Origin: Dehalococcoidia bacterium
Lineage (GTDB): Bacteria; Chloroflexota; Dehalococcoidia; UBA2979
Direction: 5' to 3'
DNA: 64,000 nucleotides
Assembly: GCA_009692725.1 (NCBI GenBank)
Contig: SHYP01000003.1
Location: 1-64,000, forward strand
Numbering within the stretch: the first letter of the stretch is position 1; each line of letters starts with the position of its first letter. Positions 63,973 through 64,000 of this stretch are shown here, in pieces. The notes beneath the pieces are model-generated. The model saw nothing but the letters and a program-made list of their open reading frames with translations. It was not told where the DNA came from and did no database searches. The position numbers were made by a program, and so were the translations under genes.

Positions 63973-64000
63973 CGCTGCATCCTTTCGCGCTGCCGATCGA

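Overview
This is a very GC-rich bacterial chromosome segment (roughly 70% G+C by eye) in which almost every base lies in or beside a gene. Housekeeping genes sit in tight, translationally coupled blocks (ATGA, GTGA and TGATG overlaps) with many GTG starts. There is no rRNA, tRNA, CRISPR array, insertion sequence, phage or plasmid gene. A complete suf operon, a classical menaquinone cluster, a separately encoded methylmalonyl-CoA mutase large subunit, several split MaoC hydratases, a DUF2277 protein and a COG1067-type Lon protease together suggest a Chloroflexota bacterium of the Dehalococcoidia/Tepidiforma sort. That placement is inference; nothing here proves it.

Layout. 1-8.2 kb: the start of an Arg/Thr/Ala 54-bp tandem-repeat protein cut by the window edge, a PH-domain membrane protein, a crotonase-family protein, a tiny CxxC protein, DedA, Tag glycosylase, a PEP-utilizing swivel-domain protein, DUF2277, a lysozyme-like protein and purK-purE. 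8.3-15 kb: a dienelactone hydrolase, a lipoprotein, a KimA-like permease, and an MmpL exporter with its TetR regulator. 15.2-17.2 kb: three consecutive small membrane proteins, then a DsbA/FrnE-family oxidoreductase whose first active-site cysteine codon is TGA, a probable selenocysteine. 17.2-26 kb: a leftward cluster menF-menD-menH-menB-menA-menC followed by a PHP protein and a MaoC-like pair. 26-38 kb: paired serine hydrolases, a methyltransferase, a quinone oxidoreductase, a Lon-permease-HAD block, an inositol-monophosphatase-like enzyme and a peptide-type solute-binding protein. 38.3-44.9 kb: sufR-sufC-sufB-sufD-Rieske-sufS-sufU-sufT. 45-54 kb: MaoC hydratase, methylmalonyl-CoA mutase, a membrane-anchored exported protein, an AlkA-like glycosylase, alanine dehydrogenase, a lipoprotein, a frameshifted gene, a hotdog-fold trio and a GltD-like oxidoreductase. 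54-57.3 kb: a Fur/Zur-type regulator with a znuACB-type metal ABC importer. 57.4-64 kb: an AI-2E-family permease, an ECF sigma/anti-sigma pair, a membrane protein, DinB, NUDIX and a DUF255/YyaL thioredoxin-domain protein.

How they fit together. The men cluster makes the respiratory quinone nucleus (menE and the final methyltransferase are not in the window). The suf operon makes Fe-S clusters under a SufR-type sensor. The zur/znu block handles zinc or manganese. The hotdog proteins, the crotonase and the mutase point to acyl-CoA and propionate metabolism. The most notable item is the TGA-containing DsbA/FrnE gene at 16480-17163, with a SECIS-like hairpin immediately downstream of the TGA. Ordinary gene calling would start it at 16555 and lose the catalytic N-terminus.
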